From assembly GCA_030760725.1 (NCBI GenBank), contig JASWHV010000011.1, forward strand, positions 83,305,765 to 83,369,764: a stretch of DNA of 64,000 bases, given 5' to 3'. Within the stretch, counting starts at the first letter, position 1. Each line of letters starts with the position of its first letter. The notes beneath the pieces are model-generated. The model was not told the origin of the DNA, did not search any database, and worked only from the letters and a program-made list of their open reading frames with translations. The translations under genes and the position numbers were made by a program. The stretch comes from Neostapfia colusana. Lineage: Eukaryota > Streptophyta > Magnoliopsida > Poales > Poaceae. This document shows, one piece after another, positions 30,932-41,415 of the stretch.

Positions 30932-31540
30932 GTGCAACCCAGGGCTCAAGATCCAGAAGCTCAAGTAGTCCCGATGCATGGACCACTGAGGTCCGGAACT
31001 CCTTGAAGGACATCCTTCCTGATGAACGTGCATTCGCTGAACGGGTGGTGCGGATGGCTAAGTGCTACGCGCTGGTATCTTTACTGGCGTGGCGCCACGA
31101 CATCCTATTGCGGTGCATATCCCAGGAGGAAGGCTGCGAATAGCTCGCAGTAGTCCAAGGAGGCGAGTGCTGGGAACGCTCATCGTCCCGCACGCTGGTC
31201 GGTTAAGCCACACGGCCTGGCTCCTACTGACCGAGAGCCACCTGGACGCTGTCAAACCGGTTAGGGATGCAATGCGTGCCAGGTCCACGCCAAGCAGACC
31301 CACACAACCGGTGCAGACGCGCACCCAGAGCCGTCGGGGGATACCGGCTCCTCCATGTCGAGGGCCAGCCGGACTTCCCAGGGCCGGGTCACGGGAACTA
31401 CCCTTCCACATGGTATGCAGGGCCGAAGCCATGCTTCCCCCTGAGATCGCCATGGGGGTCCCCCCGTGTCCGGCGTACGACAAAGCCACGCATGACCCGC
31501 TCTGCGTGAAGACAGGCGCTCCGACGCTACCCCAGTAAGT
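30932..31540 (+). pseudogene. pol: Pol remnant of E, right part (residual integrase)
   Basis: It resumes the E pol after F with no loss apart from the GTGCA duplication. It encodes the segment before integrase, then a frame-scrambled zinc region (31060-31330), then the late integrase segment with HMVCRAEAMLPPEI near 31410. The catalytic core is deleted. It is very close in sequence to the F remnant at 25890-26390. Confidence 0.82.
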
Positions 31541-32824
31541 TCACCATGCTTACTTAAGTGTTCATTTAAATTACGCATTAATTTATATGAACACCTCCCT
31601 ACGCTCTAGAAAGTGTGCGTCCATTGTACACTTGGTTCCTCTTTCCTGCTCTCATGCATAGTCGATATTTGCCGTCCTGCCGAAAACGGTAGTGCTTGGG
31701 GTACCTGCCGGAGGCCCGGTGGCCTTTTGGATCTCCCCCTGTAAGGGTACTGTACCGCCAGTTGGTCTCCTCCGAGAAAAGACCTACGCTAGACCGGGGG
31801 TTAGGAGCCTTGCTTTGCCCGGTCTTGCACCCAAAGCATACGCACTCTGCCCCCCAGCGCTACGGTCTGAGTACCAGGGGGCCGGGCGGTTACACCCTGA
31901 CTGGGGCTGGGGCCAAACCTCCGGGACCAAGTGCACTGGATTACCCAAGCCCCGTATTCCGGCCTGGGACAGTAAGCCAAATAAGACTAAGGGACAGGAA
32001 AGGGGGGACCACTGAGCAGTGCCAGACTTCGCCCCCACAGCCGGGCCGAGCTCCAAGGCCAGCCCTCGCCCTCCTTTCAGAGGCGAGTGCTGATGCCGGA
32101 CCTCACACCCTTCGTGGCATGAGCTCCGATGACTTCCGGACCTCCGCCCCCGTAGCTGGGCCGAGCTCCGAGGTCAGCCCCCGCCCTCCTTTCAGAGGCG
32201 AGCGCTGATGCTGGACCTCACGCCCTTCGTTGGCCTGAGCTCCGATGACTTCCGGACTCCGCCTCCACAGCCAGGCCGAGCACCGAGGCCAGCCCTCGCC
32301 CTCCTTTCAGAGGCGAGCGCTGATGCCAGATCTCACGCCCTTCGCTGGCCTGAGCTCCGATGACTTCCGGATCTTCACCCCCACGGCTGGGCCAAGTTCC
32401 GAGGCCAGCCCTCGCCCTCCTTTCAGAGGCGAGTGCTGATGCCGGACCTCACGCCCTTCACTGGCCTGAGCTCCGATGACCTCCGGACCTCACGCCCTTT
32501 GCTGGCCTGAGCTCCGATGACTTCCGGATCTCTGCCCCCACAGCTGGGCCAAGCTCCGATGCCAGCCCTCGCCCTCCTTTCAGAGGCGAGCCCTGATGCC
32601 GGACCTAACGCCCTTCGTGGACCTGAGCTCTGATGACTTCCGGACCTCCGCCCCCACAGCCGGGCCGAGCTCCGATGCCAGGCTTCACCCTCACCTAAGA
32701 GGCTGAACTCCGAAGCCATCAAGACCCTGCCAGCACAGGGAGTACTCAAGACAAGAAAGTGCACGGGTAGGAGAAGGCCTCACCTTGGGCTCGTTACCTC
32801 CCCCAAGGAGAGCCCGGGGGCCAC
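31541..32824 (+). other. 3' region of E with polypurine tract
   Basis: Non-coding. The first about 500 bp is AT-rich, then unique GC-rich sequence shared with F. The 115-bp tandem array follows (32048-32690), then a last block (CTTGAG/ACAAGAAAGTGC) leading to GAGAGCCCGGGGGCCAC, the polypurine tract abutting the LTR. Confidence 0.8.
32048..32690 (+). repeat. 115-bp minisatellite in the 3' region of E
   Basis: TGATG landmarks at 32091, 32206, 32321, 32437 and 32594 give units of 115, 115, 116 and 157 bp. The long unit contains a partial internal repeat of about 41 bp. Units share GAGCTCCGATGACTTCCGGA and CCTCGCCCTCCTTTCAGAGG. F has only about one and a half units. Confidence 0.88.
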
Positions 32825-33942
32825 TGTCGGTACCCGCGATATGGGGTACCCCCGCGCACAGGGGAAATGCCTAAGGATCTCGCCCTTCTCCGCAGGGAAA
32901 GCTCCGAAGGCGCCACGTATCCAGTGGGGCCAGACCTCCCTCTCCTCAGAGGAGAGCTCTGGGCTCGCCACGTGGCTTACAGCAGCCAGACCTCCCCCCT
33001 CCGTGGGGAGAGCTCCGAAGGTGCCACATGTCCCGCAGGGCCGGACCTCCCTCTCCTCAGAGGAGAGCTCCGGGCCCGCCACGTGGCCGGCAGAAGCTGG
33101 ACCTCCCCCTCCGCAGGGAGAGGTCCGAAGGCTCCACGTGTCCTGCGGGGCCGGACCTCCCTCTCCACTGAGGAGGGCTCCGGGCCCGCCATGTGTCCAG
33201 CAGAACAGCGCTGCCTGCCCCCGAGCGATAGGCAGCGGGCATAAAGACGCCCCATACCTTGCCCGTACAAGGTATTCAAGGCACGCGCCTTCCCAAGACG
33301 CGGAGCACGCCTCTGTCAGGTGCCGTGGTGCCCAGTCACATCACAGACTGGAGCACAGTGTCAGAGCCTGCCAGCCAATAAATGCAGCGACAAGACATCC
33401 CATGCCGCCCCCGCCGTCATCATCCACTACGACTAGCATGTGGCATGGGCAGGGCTGCAAGACGAAGACTCAGAAGCCTTCGCCAGAGACAACTACCGGC
33501 ATAACTGCAGATACGGTAGATAACAGTCAATCTCCACGGGACCACCTGTCGGGTCCCGGGCCCCCCTTGTAAGCCACCCGAGTCTTGGACTATAAAAGAC
33601 TCGAGTAGGCGACGATAGCAGGGGTTGGCACTTTAGCCACTCGCACCCTGGGTTCGCACCTCTGCAACTCATACGCTAGCCATTCACACCCAAGCTGTAA
33701 CTCACCCCCAAGCTCAGGACTCCGGTTCTGAGCAGCAAGCAATACAGCGAGCTCCATAGCTCGCCGTGAACGTAGGGTTTTACGCTCTGGCGGCCTGAAC
33801 CACGTAAAACTCACCGTGTCAATCTCTTACTAACTCGTCCATCCGCGCAAGCTCTCCACAAGGGACTAGCCCCACCGAAAAAAGAACCTCCGCGGGCTGC
33901 CCAGTGCAGGCCCGGGGGAAGTGTCGACCGAACACTTCAACA
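32825..33942 (+). repeat. 3' LTR of E (1,118 bp)
   Basis: It begins TGTCGGTACC and ends CACTTCAACA (one change from CGACA). It contains U3 CACGTGG repeats, a TATA box (ACTATAAAAG near 33588-33597) and the GCACTTTAGCC stretch shared with the 5' copy. It is followed by ACGGT and the pol of C. Confidence 0.92.
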
Positions 33943-35003
33943 ACGGTGAACCAGGACCCGAGCTCTGGCCTTCACCGGGCCTTACTGGATGCTCTTCTTC
34001 GACGGCTCCTTGCGAAAGCAGGGGGCCGGTGCTGGCGTACTGCTCCTCATGCCATCGGGGGAGCAGTCTGGGTATATGGTGCGTCTCAATTCCAAGGTAA
34101 CCAATAGCATGGCAGAGTATGAAGCACTCATCCTTGGCCTAAAAACAGTCCTGTCTCTAGGCGCTCGCCAGTTGTTGGCACTGGGTGACTCCCAGCTAGT
34201 TATCAAACAAATGGTGGAGAAAGACTTCCTCGCCTTGGACCTGTGCCACGTACCGCGCGCTGGCAAGGCCGCAGCTGACGACCTCTCAACAAAGACCCCC
34301 ACCGGAGCCCCTGTGCCCGAAGGAGGCTTCAAGAGGACGTTGCCGCGGCCCACAGCCCGGCCCGCCGAGTCGGGCGAAGGGGTTTAGACCAGCACCTCGA
34401 AGCTGGCGGTCCCGGCGGTCATGAACGCCGCCAAGGATCGTAAGCGTCACTGGGGACTCCGTGCAACCCAGCGCTCAAGATCCAGACGCTCAAGTCAGGC
34501 CCGATGCATGGATCACGGAGATCCGGGACTACTTGAAAGACAATATCCTCCCTGATGAACGTGTATCCGCTGAACGGATCGTGCGTATGGCTAAGAGACA
34601 CGTGATGGTAGAAGGGGATCTCTACCGACGCGGCGCCAACCGCGTCCTATTGCGGTGCATAACCCAAGGGGAAGGCTGCGACTTGCTCGCTGAGATCCAT
34701 GGAGGCGAATGGGGGAGTCACTCTTCCTCACGCACGCTTGTCGGTAAAGCCTTCCGGCATGGCTTCTACTAGCCGACAACACTCCAGGATGCCGTCAAGC
34801 TGGTCGAGAACTGCAAGGCGTGCCTGTTCCACGCCAAGCAGATCCATACACCGTCTTGGACGGTACAGATGATCCCGCCCGCATGGCTATTTGCCGTACG
34901 GGGGCTGGACATCCTGGGACCTGGGACCATTCCCCAGAACCGAGGATGGGGACCCGCTCCCGAATCCTCGGAACACAGAACACCCACGTAAGTTCTACCC
35001 CTA
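33943..35003 (+). pseudogene. pol: Pol remnant of C (second RNase H, partial integrase)
   Basis: The second RNase H (FFDGSLRKQGAGAG near 34000) has an internal deletion between ...QLVIKQ and ...VEKDFLALDL near 34208. The segment before integrase and the zinc region (34461-34772) are readable until a TAG replaces a Trp codon at 34770-34772. The integrase start (GLDILGP near 34905) is then joined directly to the very end of pol (DGDPLPNP... near 34945). About 0.75 kb, holding most of the catalytic core, is missing. The terminal codons and stop are at 34986-35003. Confidence 0.83.
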
Positions 35004-36161
35004 GAGCAACAATAGGACAGACTTTTCTTTTCATAATAAATTCCATAAAGTCCAGGAACAGTGCTCAGAGCAGCTAAGCCTCAGGGGATGGTCCAGGACT
35101 ACGTTCAGCTTCGCCTGGTTCCGACCCCAAGCGCGTAGAGTCTTGCTTCCCTTGAGGTGGGTCGTGGCCTCCATACTTAGCCTGCCTTCCTCCTATGCAA
35201 ATTTATATGAAAAGAAACCTGTCCTACGTTGCTCTTCTTTGGTGCTCATTTAATTTACTTATTAAAGTTTTATGACTGCACTACTAGCGCGTGCTCACCA
35301 TGCGCTCAGCTTCCTCTTCTCATTCTCACCTTTAGTCGGCATTTGCTGCCCTACCAAAGGCGGATGCGTTGGAGGTACCGGCCGATAGCCAGGGGGGCCC
35401 CGAGCTCCCGGCACTTCGCGCACGGTAGTTCCCAAGCACCGTATAAGTGGACGGGGACCGTAAGCCAAATAAGACTATGAGACAGAGGAGGGGGAGCCCC
35501 CAAGGAGAATTACGTTTCCCTTACTTGTGTGCAGGACCTCTCGGCCTCAGCTCCCCGCAGGAGTATGGTAGGCACATCCATCCAATGGAACGCACCTACC
35601 AGGGGGCTGCTACGGGATCGCGCAAGACTGAAACCCCAAGGTAAGATAAAAAAGCTAGACCTCACCGCTTCCGCAGGGGCGAGGCCCGAAGGTCCCACGT
35701 GTCCAGCGGGGCCAGATCATCCACCTCCTTGAGGGGGAGCTCCGGGCCCGCCACGTGGCCTACAGAAGTCGGACCTCCCCCCTTCCGCGGGGAGAGGTCC
35801 GAGGGCTCCACGTGCCCCGCAAGCCCGGACCTCCCCTCAGAGGGGAGCTCCGGGCCCGGCACGTGGCCAACAGGCCCGGACCCCCCCCCATTCTCGTGAG
35901 GCGGGTCCTGGAGACCTCTGGGGCCCTTAGTATACAGTGAGGACCCGGAGAAGGTGTCTATGCAGAGCTTCAAGATTGGTCAAGGCCTCCGAGTACCCTG
36001 CGGAGCTAAGGACTCAGCCAGGAAAAACCAGGAAGAAGACTAGGACATGCAGACACAGAAAGAAACAAGAGTCTGTTCATACAAGGCTCCACGAGCTGGG
36101 CTACAGACTCAACAAAAATAAAAAAGGAGGTACAGGGCCTTGTGGCCACGGGGGCAGATGC
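35004..36161 (+). other. 3' region of C between pol end and antisense gene
   Basis: Non-coding. 35004-35530 matches B1 23880-24310. 35640-35920 has U3-like blocks with CACGTGTCC and CACGTGGCC. 35930-36161 matches 43070-43270 of B2 and would be the 3' untranslated end of the antisense gene. I see no ORF of interest here. Confidence 0.7.
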
Positions 36162-37462
36162 CTAAGAGTCCCCGGACTCCCGATGAAACCTAGAGGCCAC
36201 GAGGGCAGCCACGTCTTCAACCTCGGCCCTGGCAGCTTCCTCCCGATCGGCAGCGGGTCCTAGACGGACTGGCCCCAGAGAAAAGGAAGGGTCTCGGCTC
36301 CGGAAGCACGCCAATACGTGCATAGCGACCTCCTTCGCAAGGCCCCGACCTTCCACTTCAAGCTCGTCGGCGATCACCGCTTCGAGCTGACCCAGCTTGT
36401 CGCCGATGGACTCAAGTGCCGGGATCGCTTCGGACATCGGCCATGCCGGAGCCTCCATCTGCACAGGGCTGAGACCAAGAGGAGCCAAGGCGGACCCCGC
36501 CTTGGCAATAAAGCCCCAGACTGCCTGGGCCTCGGCAGACCGCAAGGACTGGAGTTTCTCTACTTCTTGGCGAGCCGCCAGCTCGTGATCCATCACCGCC
36601 TGGCGCTCCTGGGAGAACTGCTCCTCCCTCGCGGCAACAGCCGACTCACGGAGCTCCAGCTCCTCGGTCCGAGCCCTTAGCTTCCCCACCTTGGTTCTCA
36701 ACCGGGCGGTGGTCTTCTCCTCCTCGGCCGCTGCAGCGCGTTCCCGATCGGCGACGGCGCACTCTCGACGAGCTGCCTGCAGCCGCAACTCCTCCGCGGC
36801 GGCGGAACGCTCCTCGGCTTTGGCTTCAACGTGGGCCAGAGCCTCGTGGTAGGAGGCACGGAGCCGCCGGGTCTCTGACTTCAAGCGGCTAATGGCCTTC
36901 TTCTGAGTGACGAGCAGAGCACTCATGGCCTCGAGCCTTGACTGCCTCGAGTCAAGGTCCGCCTTAGCCTCCTGGGCCCGCTGCTGCCAGCTGAGAAGGC
37001 GTTCCCTCTCGCCGGCCAGCGCCCCCCGCTCCTGCTCGAAGGCGGATTGGATCTGCCGTGCGCTGGCCTGGACACGCCCCAGGGCATCCCACACGGGCGC
37101 CGGGACAGAGGGGACAGGAGTCACGCCCCTGACCCCCCCCCCCCCCCCCCGTCGAGTCTAAGACCGGCGGAGGCGCCGGGGCCTCAGCAACCAGAGTGGG
37201 GCGCTGTCCTAAGGAGGCCAGGGGGCCAGCAGGCGCACCTACAGCGGCCCTCCCAGTCTCAGGACCGGATTTTTGGGCTGGTGAAGGAGGGCGGATAGGA
37301 GCGGGGGCGGCTATCACGGAGGGTGAACTCACCGGCACAGAGGAGGCCCCCGTCGATTTGGGGACCATGGGAGCCACCACGGTTCCCAGACGTTGAGGCG
37401 CGGAGCCTCCGTCGGTTGAAGACGGCCGGGTAAGAGGCCCGCCCCCGGCAGCTGGTCGGTCC
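36162..37462 (-). pseudogene. Antisense gene of C: 3' exon, coiled-coil part
   Basis: This exon opens at 37462 after an AG splice acceptor. It reads a proline/alanine-rich stretch to a run of 18 C (37133-37150), where the phase changes. The downstream frame (ATG 37124 available) gives 320 codons to 36162. That part is a long alpha-helical, coiled-coil-like region with regular E/R/A/L content (about 37080-36480). It is followed by a conserved globular-looking tail that recurs in B2, ending VEDVAALVASRF. It runs opposite to gag-pol. Antisense accessory ORFs between pol and the 3' LTR are known in Tat elements; their function is unknown. Apart from the homopolymer the frame is clean. Confidence 0.75.
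37133..37150. repeat. Run of 18 C in the antisense gene of C
   Basis: An uninterrupted C18 on the plus strand. The coding frame is coherent on both sides but in different phases, so the run length decides whether the gene is open. It could be slippage in the genome or a homopolymer length error in the assembly. Confidence 0.9.
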
Positions 37463-37540
37463 CTGCAAGAAAAGAAAGCTCTCAGGCTAAGAGAGGAGAC
37501 GAGAACACTGCTCCTACAAGCCAGAAGGAGCAACACTTAC
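37463..37540 (-). other. Probable spliceosomal intron (78 bp) in the antisense gene of C
   Basis: On the minus strand the sequence after ...GCCGCCCA is GTAAGTG (37540-37534) and it ends in a T-rich tract TTTCTTTTCTTGCAG at 37463. Both sites match plant consensus closely. The upstream frame meets a stop inside this stretch, and joining 37541 to 37462 keeps one reading frame (…AAQ then DRPAAG…). Canonical ends plus phase preservation make an intron likely. Confidence 0.75.
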
Positions 37541-38505
37541 TGGGCGGCATGAGTGCTCCAACGGGCTTGCAGCACCGGCCTCTGGGCTGTAATTGAACCG
37601 CCTGGACCTGCGGTTGGAATAGTCGTAGGACGTGACGCCTGGATCCCCGGCACAGTCGCCGGCGTCGCCCCACCAGCATACGTCCTAGAAACCCCTCCGC
37701 TTGAGGAAGGATGACGAGGTGCTTGGGTTACTTCGGACTGCCGCTGTCCGGGGAGAGACCTGCTGGGAAGGGACACCCGGGGCCTCTTCGGGTCGCCACC
37801 TGATGGACCAGCACCTCCGGGAGATGGGTGCGAGGGTGCTCCGGCACCCTGACTCGGTGCAGGCAGCGCCCTCGGAGGAGACCGGGCGCGTTTCTTCTCT
37901 GGATGCCCGGGGGCCGGCTCCTTCCCCTTCCCTTTGTCGGCGGCTTGAGTTCCATCGGCTCTTGGGAAGGGTTGGGCAGCAGCAGACGCCTCGTGCCCTG
38001 ATCCGGAGCGCTCGGTTCCTGGAATCCTAATACCCCGGAAGGCATCCCCGACCTGCCGAACGGCGATCCCGATGTCATCAAGGTTCGGCATCTTCCGCAG
38101 GAGCTCCGACCTCCTCTGTGGCTCCAAGAAGAGGGGGGTGGCAGAGGGCGGAAGGGCGGGGTCGCCACTAAGAATGTAGTCGCCACTCACCTTGCCCACC
38201 ATCTCGTACAGCTCGTCGTCGGAAGGGTCAGAGCCGGGGCCCCTCTCCAGCCTGGTACAGTCCTGCTCGCCAGTATAGTACCATGCTGGGCAACTGCGCT
38301 GCAGCAAGGGTGCAATACGACGCGACATGAAGTCCATCAGCACCATCAGAGACGTCAGCCCCTCGTTGGCCAAGAACCGGATCCGCTCCAAGACCGGGGC
38401 GTACTCCTGCTCCAGCTCAGGGATCTCCTCCCAGAAGCGACGATCGGTGGTTGGGCTGGCGGTCGGGAGTTGTAGGTGATCGTGCTCGTCGGTCTGCACT
38501 ACCAC
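37541..38505 (-). pseudogene. Antisense gene of C: middle exon
   Basis: An open frame on the minus strand from the B2 insertion point (38505) to the intron donor. It has a helical region with ...EGLTSLMVLMDFMSRRIAPLLQR near 38330, then a serine/proline/glycine-rich region with a KKRARSP nuclear-localisation-like motif near 37885. The KKRARSP block also occurs in the B2 antisense remnant. The frame is in phase with the N-terminal piece at 46589-46921 once the ACCAC duplication is discounted. Similar proteins in grass genomes are annotated as hypothetical or retrotransposon proteins. Confidence 0.75.
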
Positions 38506-39603
38506 TGTCGGTAACTGAGATATGGGGTACCCCCGCGCACAGGGTAAAATGCCTAAGGTGCTCGCCCTTCTCCACAGGGAGAGCTCCGAAGGCGCCACGC
38601 GTCTGGCGGGGCCGGACCTCCCTCTCCTCAGAGGAGAGCTCCGGGCCTGCCACGTGGCATACAGAAGCCGGACCTCCCCTCCGCGGGAGAGAGGTCCAAA
38701 GACGCCACGCGTCCAGCGGGGCCGGACCTCCCTCTCCTCAGAGGTGAGCTCCGGGCCCGCCACGTGGCATGCAGAAGCGGGACCTCCCCCTCCGCAGAAG
38801 GGAGGTCCGAAGGCGCCACGCGTCCAGCGGGGCCGGACCTCCCTCTCCTCAGAGAAGAGCTCCGGACCCGCCACGTGGCTAGAAGAACGGTGCTGCCTGC
38901 CCCCGAGCGGTGGGCAGCGGGCGTAAAGGCGCCCCTCACCTTGCCCGTACAAGGTATTCAAGGCCCGCGTCTTCCCAAGACGCGGAAACGCGGAGCACGC
39001 GCCTGTCAGGTGCCGTTGCGTCCAGTCGCATCACAGACTGGTGCGCGGTGTCAGAACCTGACAGGTAATAAACGCCGCGACAAGACATCCCATGCCGCCT
39101 GCGCCGTCATCAACCACTATGACTAGTGCGCGGCATGGGCAGGGCGGCAAAAGGAAGACTCAGAAGCCTTCGACCGGAGGCAACCACCGGCATAACTACA
39201 GATACGGTAGATAATAGACAATCTTCCCGGGACCACCTGTTGGGTCCCGGCTTCCCTTGTAAGCCGCCCGAGCCTTGGACTATAAAAGGCTCGGGTAGGC
39301 GTCGATAGCGAGGGTTCGCATTCTGCAACTCATACGCCAGCCATACACTCTCAAGCTGTAACTCACCCCCAAGCTCAGGCCCCCGGCCCTGAGCAGCAAG
39401 CAATACAGCGAGCTCCATAGCTCGCCGTGGACGTAGGGTTTTACGCTCCGGTGGCCTGAACCACGTAAAACTCCCCGTGTCAAGCTCTCACTAACTCGTC
39501 CGTCTGCGCAAGCTCTCCGCTAGGAACTAGCCCCTCCGAAAAAAGAACCTCCGCGTGCTGCCCAGTGCAGGCCCGGGGGAAGTGTCGATCGCACACTTCG
39601 ACA
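38506..39603 (+). repeat. 5' LTR of B2 (1,098 bp)
   Basis: It begins TGTCGGTAACTG and ends CACTTCGACA. U3 has CACGTGG repeats at about 38648, 38759 and 38873. A TATA box (ACTATAAAAG) lies near 39279-39288. Confidence 0.94.
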
Positions 39604-39605
39604 TT

Positions 39606-39623
39606 TGGCGCGCCAGGTAGGGG
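39606..39623 (+). other. Primer binding site of B2 (tRNA-Arg type)
   Basis: TGGCGCGCCAGGTAGGGG, two bases after the LTR end and identical to B1. The intact site and LTRs mean B2 RNA could still be reverse transcribed with borrowed proteins. Confidence 0.88.
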
Positions 39624-39660
39624 GCTTTTCCCCTAGCGCGATGAGTTTCCGCCGGCGAAG

Positions 39661-41415
39661 ATGACCAAGCTCCTTTCAGCGGCAAACTCTCCCCCTCCGC
39701 ATTCACGGCGAACCGTGACCAGCGGAGAGTACATGTCGACGCACTCAGGACGGAGTGTGTTGGCACAAGCGGGTAGCCAGCAGCCGACTCCGGCAACGCC
39801 GACTCCGGCTATGCAGGCCCCGACCAGCGTGAGGTCTTCTGCAGCGCTGAGCGTACACCATGGAGGTGCGCTAGCTGCAGCAAGGGCGCTGCTGCGCAAC
39901 CCACCTGCAGGGGATGCGCCCCATTCAGCGACCCAGCAATGGGTCCGCGAGGTGGACCGCCTCGTCGTCGCCGCCGCGAACCCTCGGTTTCGGCGAGGGC
40001 GGCGCCCAGGGCAACCGGCTGTCTCGCTGACGCGCACACCCACGGTTGACGCGCTAACGGCGGATTCCAGCTCCTCCAGGCTCCTGTCGACGGACCTGCG
40101 AAGGGAACTGGAACGGTGCCACTTGGGGCAGGACGCCCGAGTGTACCTCGAGCGACGTCGAGAAAGGCGTCGCAACCATGAGGCAGGCGACAGCATGTCA
40201 TCGGCCTCGACGCAACCAGAAGGGCAGGCCTTCGCCATGCGAGCCCCGCCTCAGGCATATGCTGCGCAACATATGCCACCACCATATGCGCCGCAAGTAG
40301 CGGCACCGGCCTATGGTGCAGCCTTGCCCATGCCGGGATACGTGGCGCCAGGTGTGAACCACCTGTTCGCAGCACCAGTACCTGCAGCAGCAGGTGCAGG
40401 ATGTGCGGCCCTTGCACCCCACCTTCGCTTCACAAGGTGGCCGCGCAAGTTTCGCCCGCACTTGCCCGAGAAGTACGACGGAAGCGTCAACCCGGCGGAG
40501 TTCCTCCAGATCTACTCCACCGCCGTACTTGCTGCAGGAGGCGATGAGGCTGTCATGGCCAACTACTTTCCCGTCGCCTTGACCGGCCCAGCCCGGTCCT
40601 GGCTCATGAATCTACCCCAGGGGTCCATAACCTCCTGGGGTGAGCTCTGCCGGCAGTTCGTCGCCAACTTCGGCAGCTCCTACACCCGTCCCGGCATGGA
40701 GCTCGACCTCCACGCCGTCAAGCAACAACCTGGGGAGTCGCTGCGCTCTTTCATCCAACGGTTCTCTCAGGTGCGCAACACCATCCCACATATCCAAAGC
40801 GCCTCTGTGGTGGTGGCGTTCCGACAGGGTGTCCGGGACGAGAAAATGCTCGAGAAGCTCGCGACCAGAGAGAGAGAGGTCCTCGACGTCTCGGAGCTCT
40901 TTAGCCTGGCGGACAAGTGCGCCAGGGCAGCCGAAGGGCGGAACTGGCACGCACTGCCGACCTCCGAGTCAGGAGGGCAGCCCGGGTCCGGTGCTGCTGC
41001 CTATGGGGGTGGCAAGAAGACCAAGAACCGGGGGAGTGGGAAGATGAAGTCACCATTCACGGCCCCCGTCGCCGCAGCTGCGACAACCAGTGGAGCTCGG
41101 AGGCCGCGCCCCGACAAGAGGCAGCGGCAATCACCGGCCCCAGACAGTGGCCAAGGCGGGCTATGCCCCGTGCATGGCACCTGCAACCATACAGCTGCCG
41201 AGTGCTGGGAGATCCAGAGGCTCGCAGAGCGCTTCCGCAATGGGAGACAGCAGAGGGCTGAAGCACCGCCCTACCCTCAGAGGGATGGCAAACAGAAGGC
41301 CGATGCCCCAGTCACCGCCGCCCACCAAGTGGGGTTCCAGGAGCCTCAGCGTGTCATAAAGACAGTGCATGACGGTGAGGACTCCAGTTCCGACGGTGAC
41401 GGGCCAAGGCGTTAG
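39661..41415 (+). CDS. gag: Intact Gag of B2 (584 aa)
   Basis: The frame is unbroken from ATG 39661 (MTKLLSAAN, the family start) to TAG 41413-41415. Residues 1-250 are low-complexity (S, T, P, A, R) with one copy of the block that is duplicated in E and F. The capsid core (WPRKFRPHLPEKYD to SFIQRFSQVR) is near residues 260-375. A basic, K/R-rich stretch follows, then a zinc-type CPVH-x3-C-x-H-x4-C motif near 41164-41206, then an acidic tail rich in E, D and S. The gag end corresponds to the point where B1 would go on into protease. It is the cleanest gag of the five Tat copies and the only complete large protein of B2. Confidence 0.93.
   Translation: MTKLLSAANSPPPHSRRTVTSGEYMSTHSGRSVLAQAGSQQPTPATPTPAMQAPTSVRSSAALSVHHGGALAAARALLRNPPAGDAPHSATQQWVREVDRLVVAAANPRFRRGRRPGQPAVSLTRTPTVDALTADSSSSRLLSTDLRRELERCHLGQDARVYLERRRERRRNHEAGDSMSSASTQPEGQAFAMRAPPQAYAAQHMPPPYAPQVAAPAYGAALPMPGYVAPGVNHLFAAPVPAAAGAGCAALAPHLRFTRWPRKFRPHLPEKYDGSVNPAEFLQIYSTAVLAAGGDEAVMANYFPVALTGPARSWLMNLPQGSITSWGELCRQFVANFGSSYTRPGMELDLHAVKQQPGESLRSFIQRFSQVRNTIPHIQSASVVVAFRQGVRDEKMLEKLATREREVLDVSELFSLADKCARAAEGRNWHALPTSESGGQPGSGAAAYGGGKKTKNRGSGKMKSPFTAPVAAAATTSGARRPRPDKRQRQSPAPDSGQGGLCPVHGTCNHTAAECWEIQRLAERFRNGRQQRAEAPPYPQRDGKQKADAPVTAAHQVGFQEPQRVIKTVHDGEDSSSDGDGPRR

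Larger units (their letters stand above)
11768..33942 (+). mobile_element. E: non-autonomous Tat-lineage element, interrupted by G/T1 and F
   Basis: Pieces in order: the 3' part of its 5' LTR (11768-12101), primer site, a broken gag with an internal duplication, an RNase H remnant to 14539, then F (14540-30931), then integrase remnants from 30932, a repeat-rich 3' region, and the 3' LTR (32825-33942). Both LTR parts share a stretch not seen in the other Tat LTRs (GCACTTTAGCC followed by CGCACCCTGGG), which confirms the pairing. E itself sits in the pol of element C; the duplicated target is ACGGT (33943-33947), with its partner off the left edge. Protease, RT and most of integrase are deleted. 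Confidence 0.88.
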
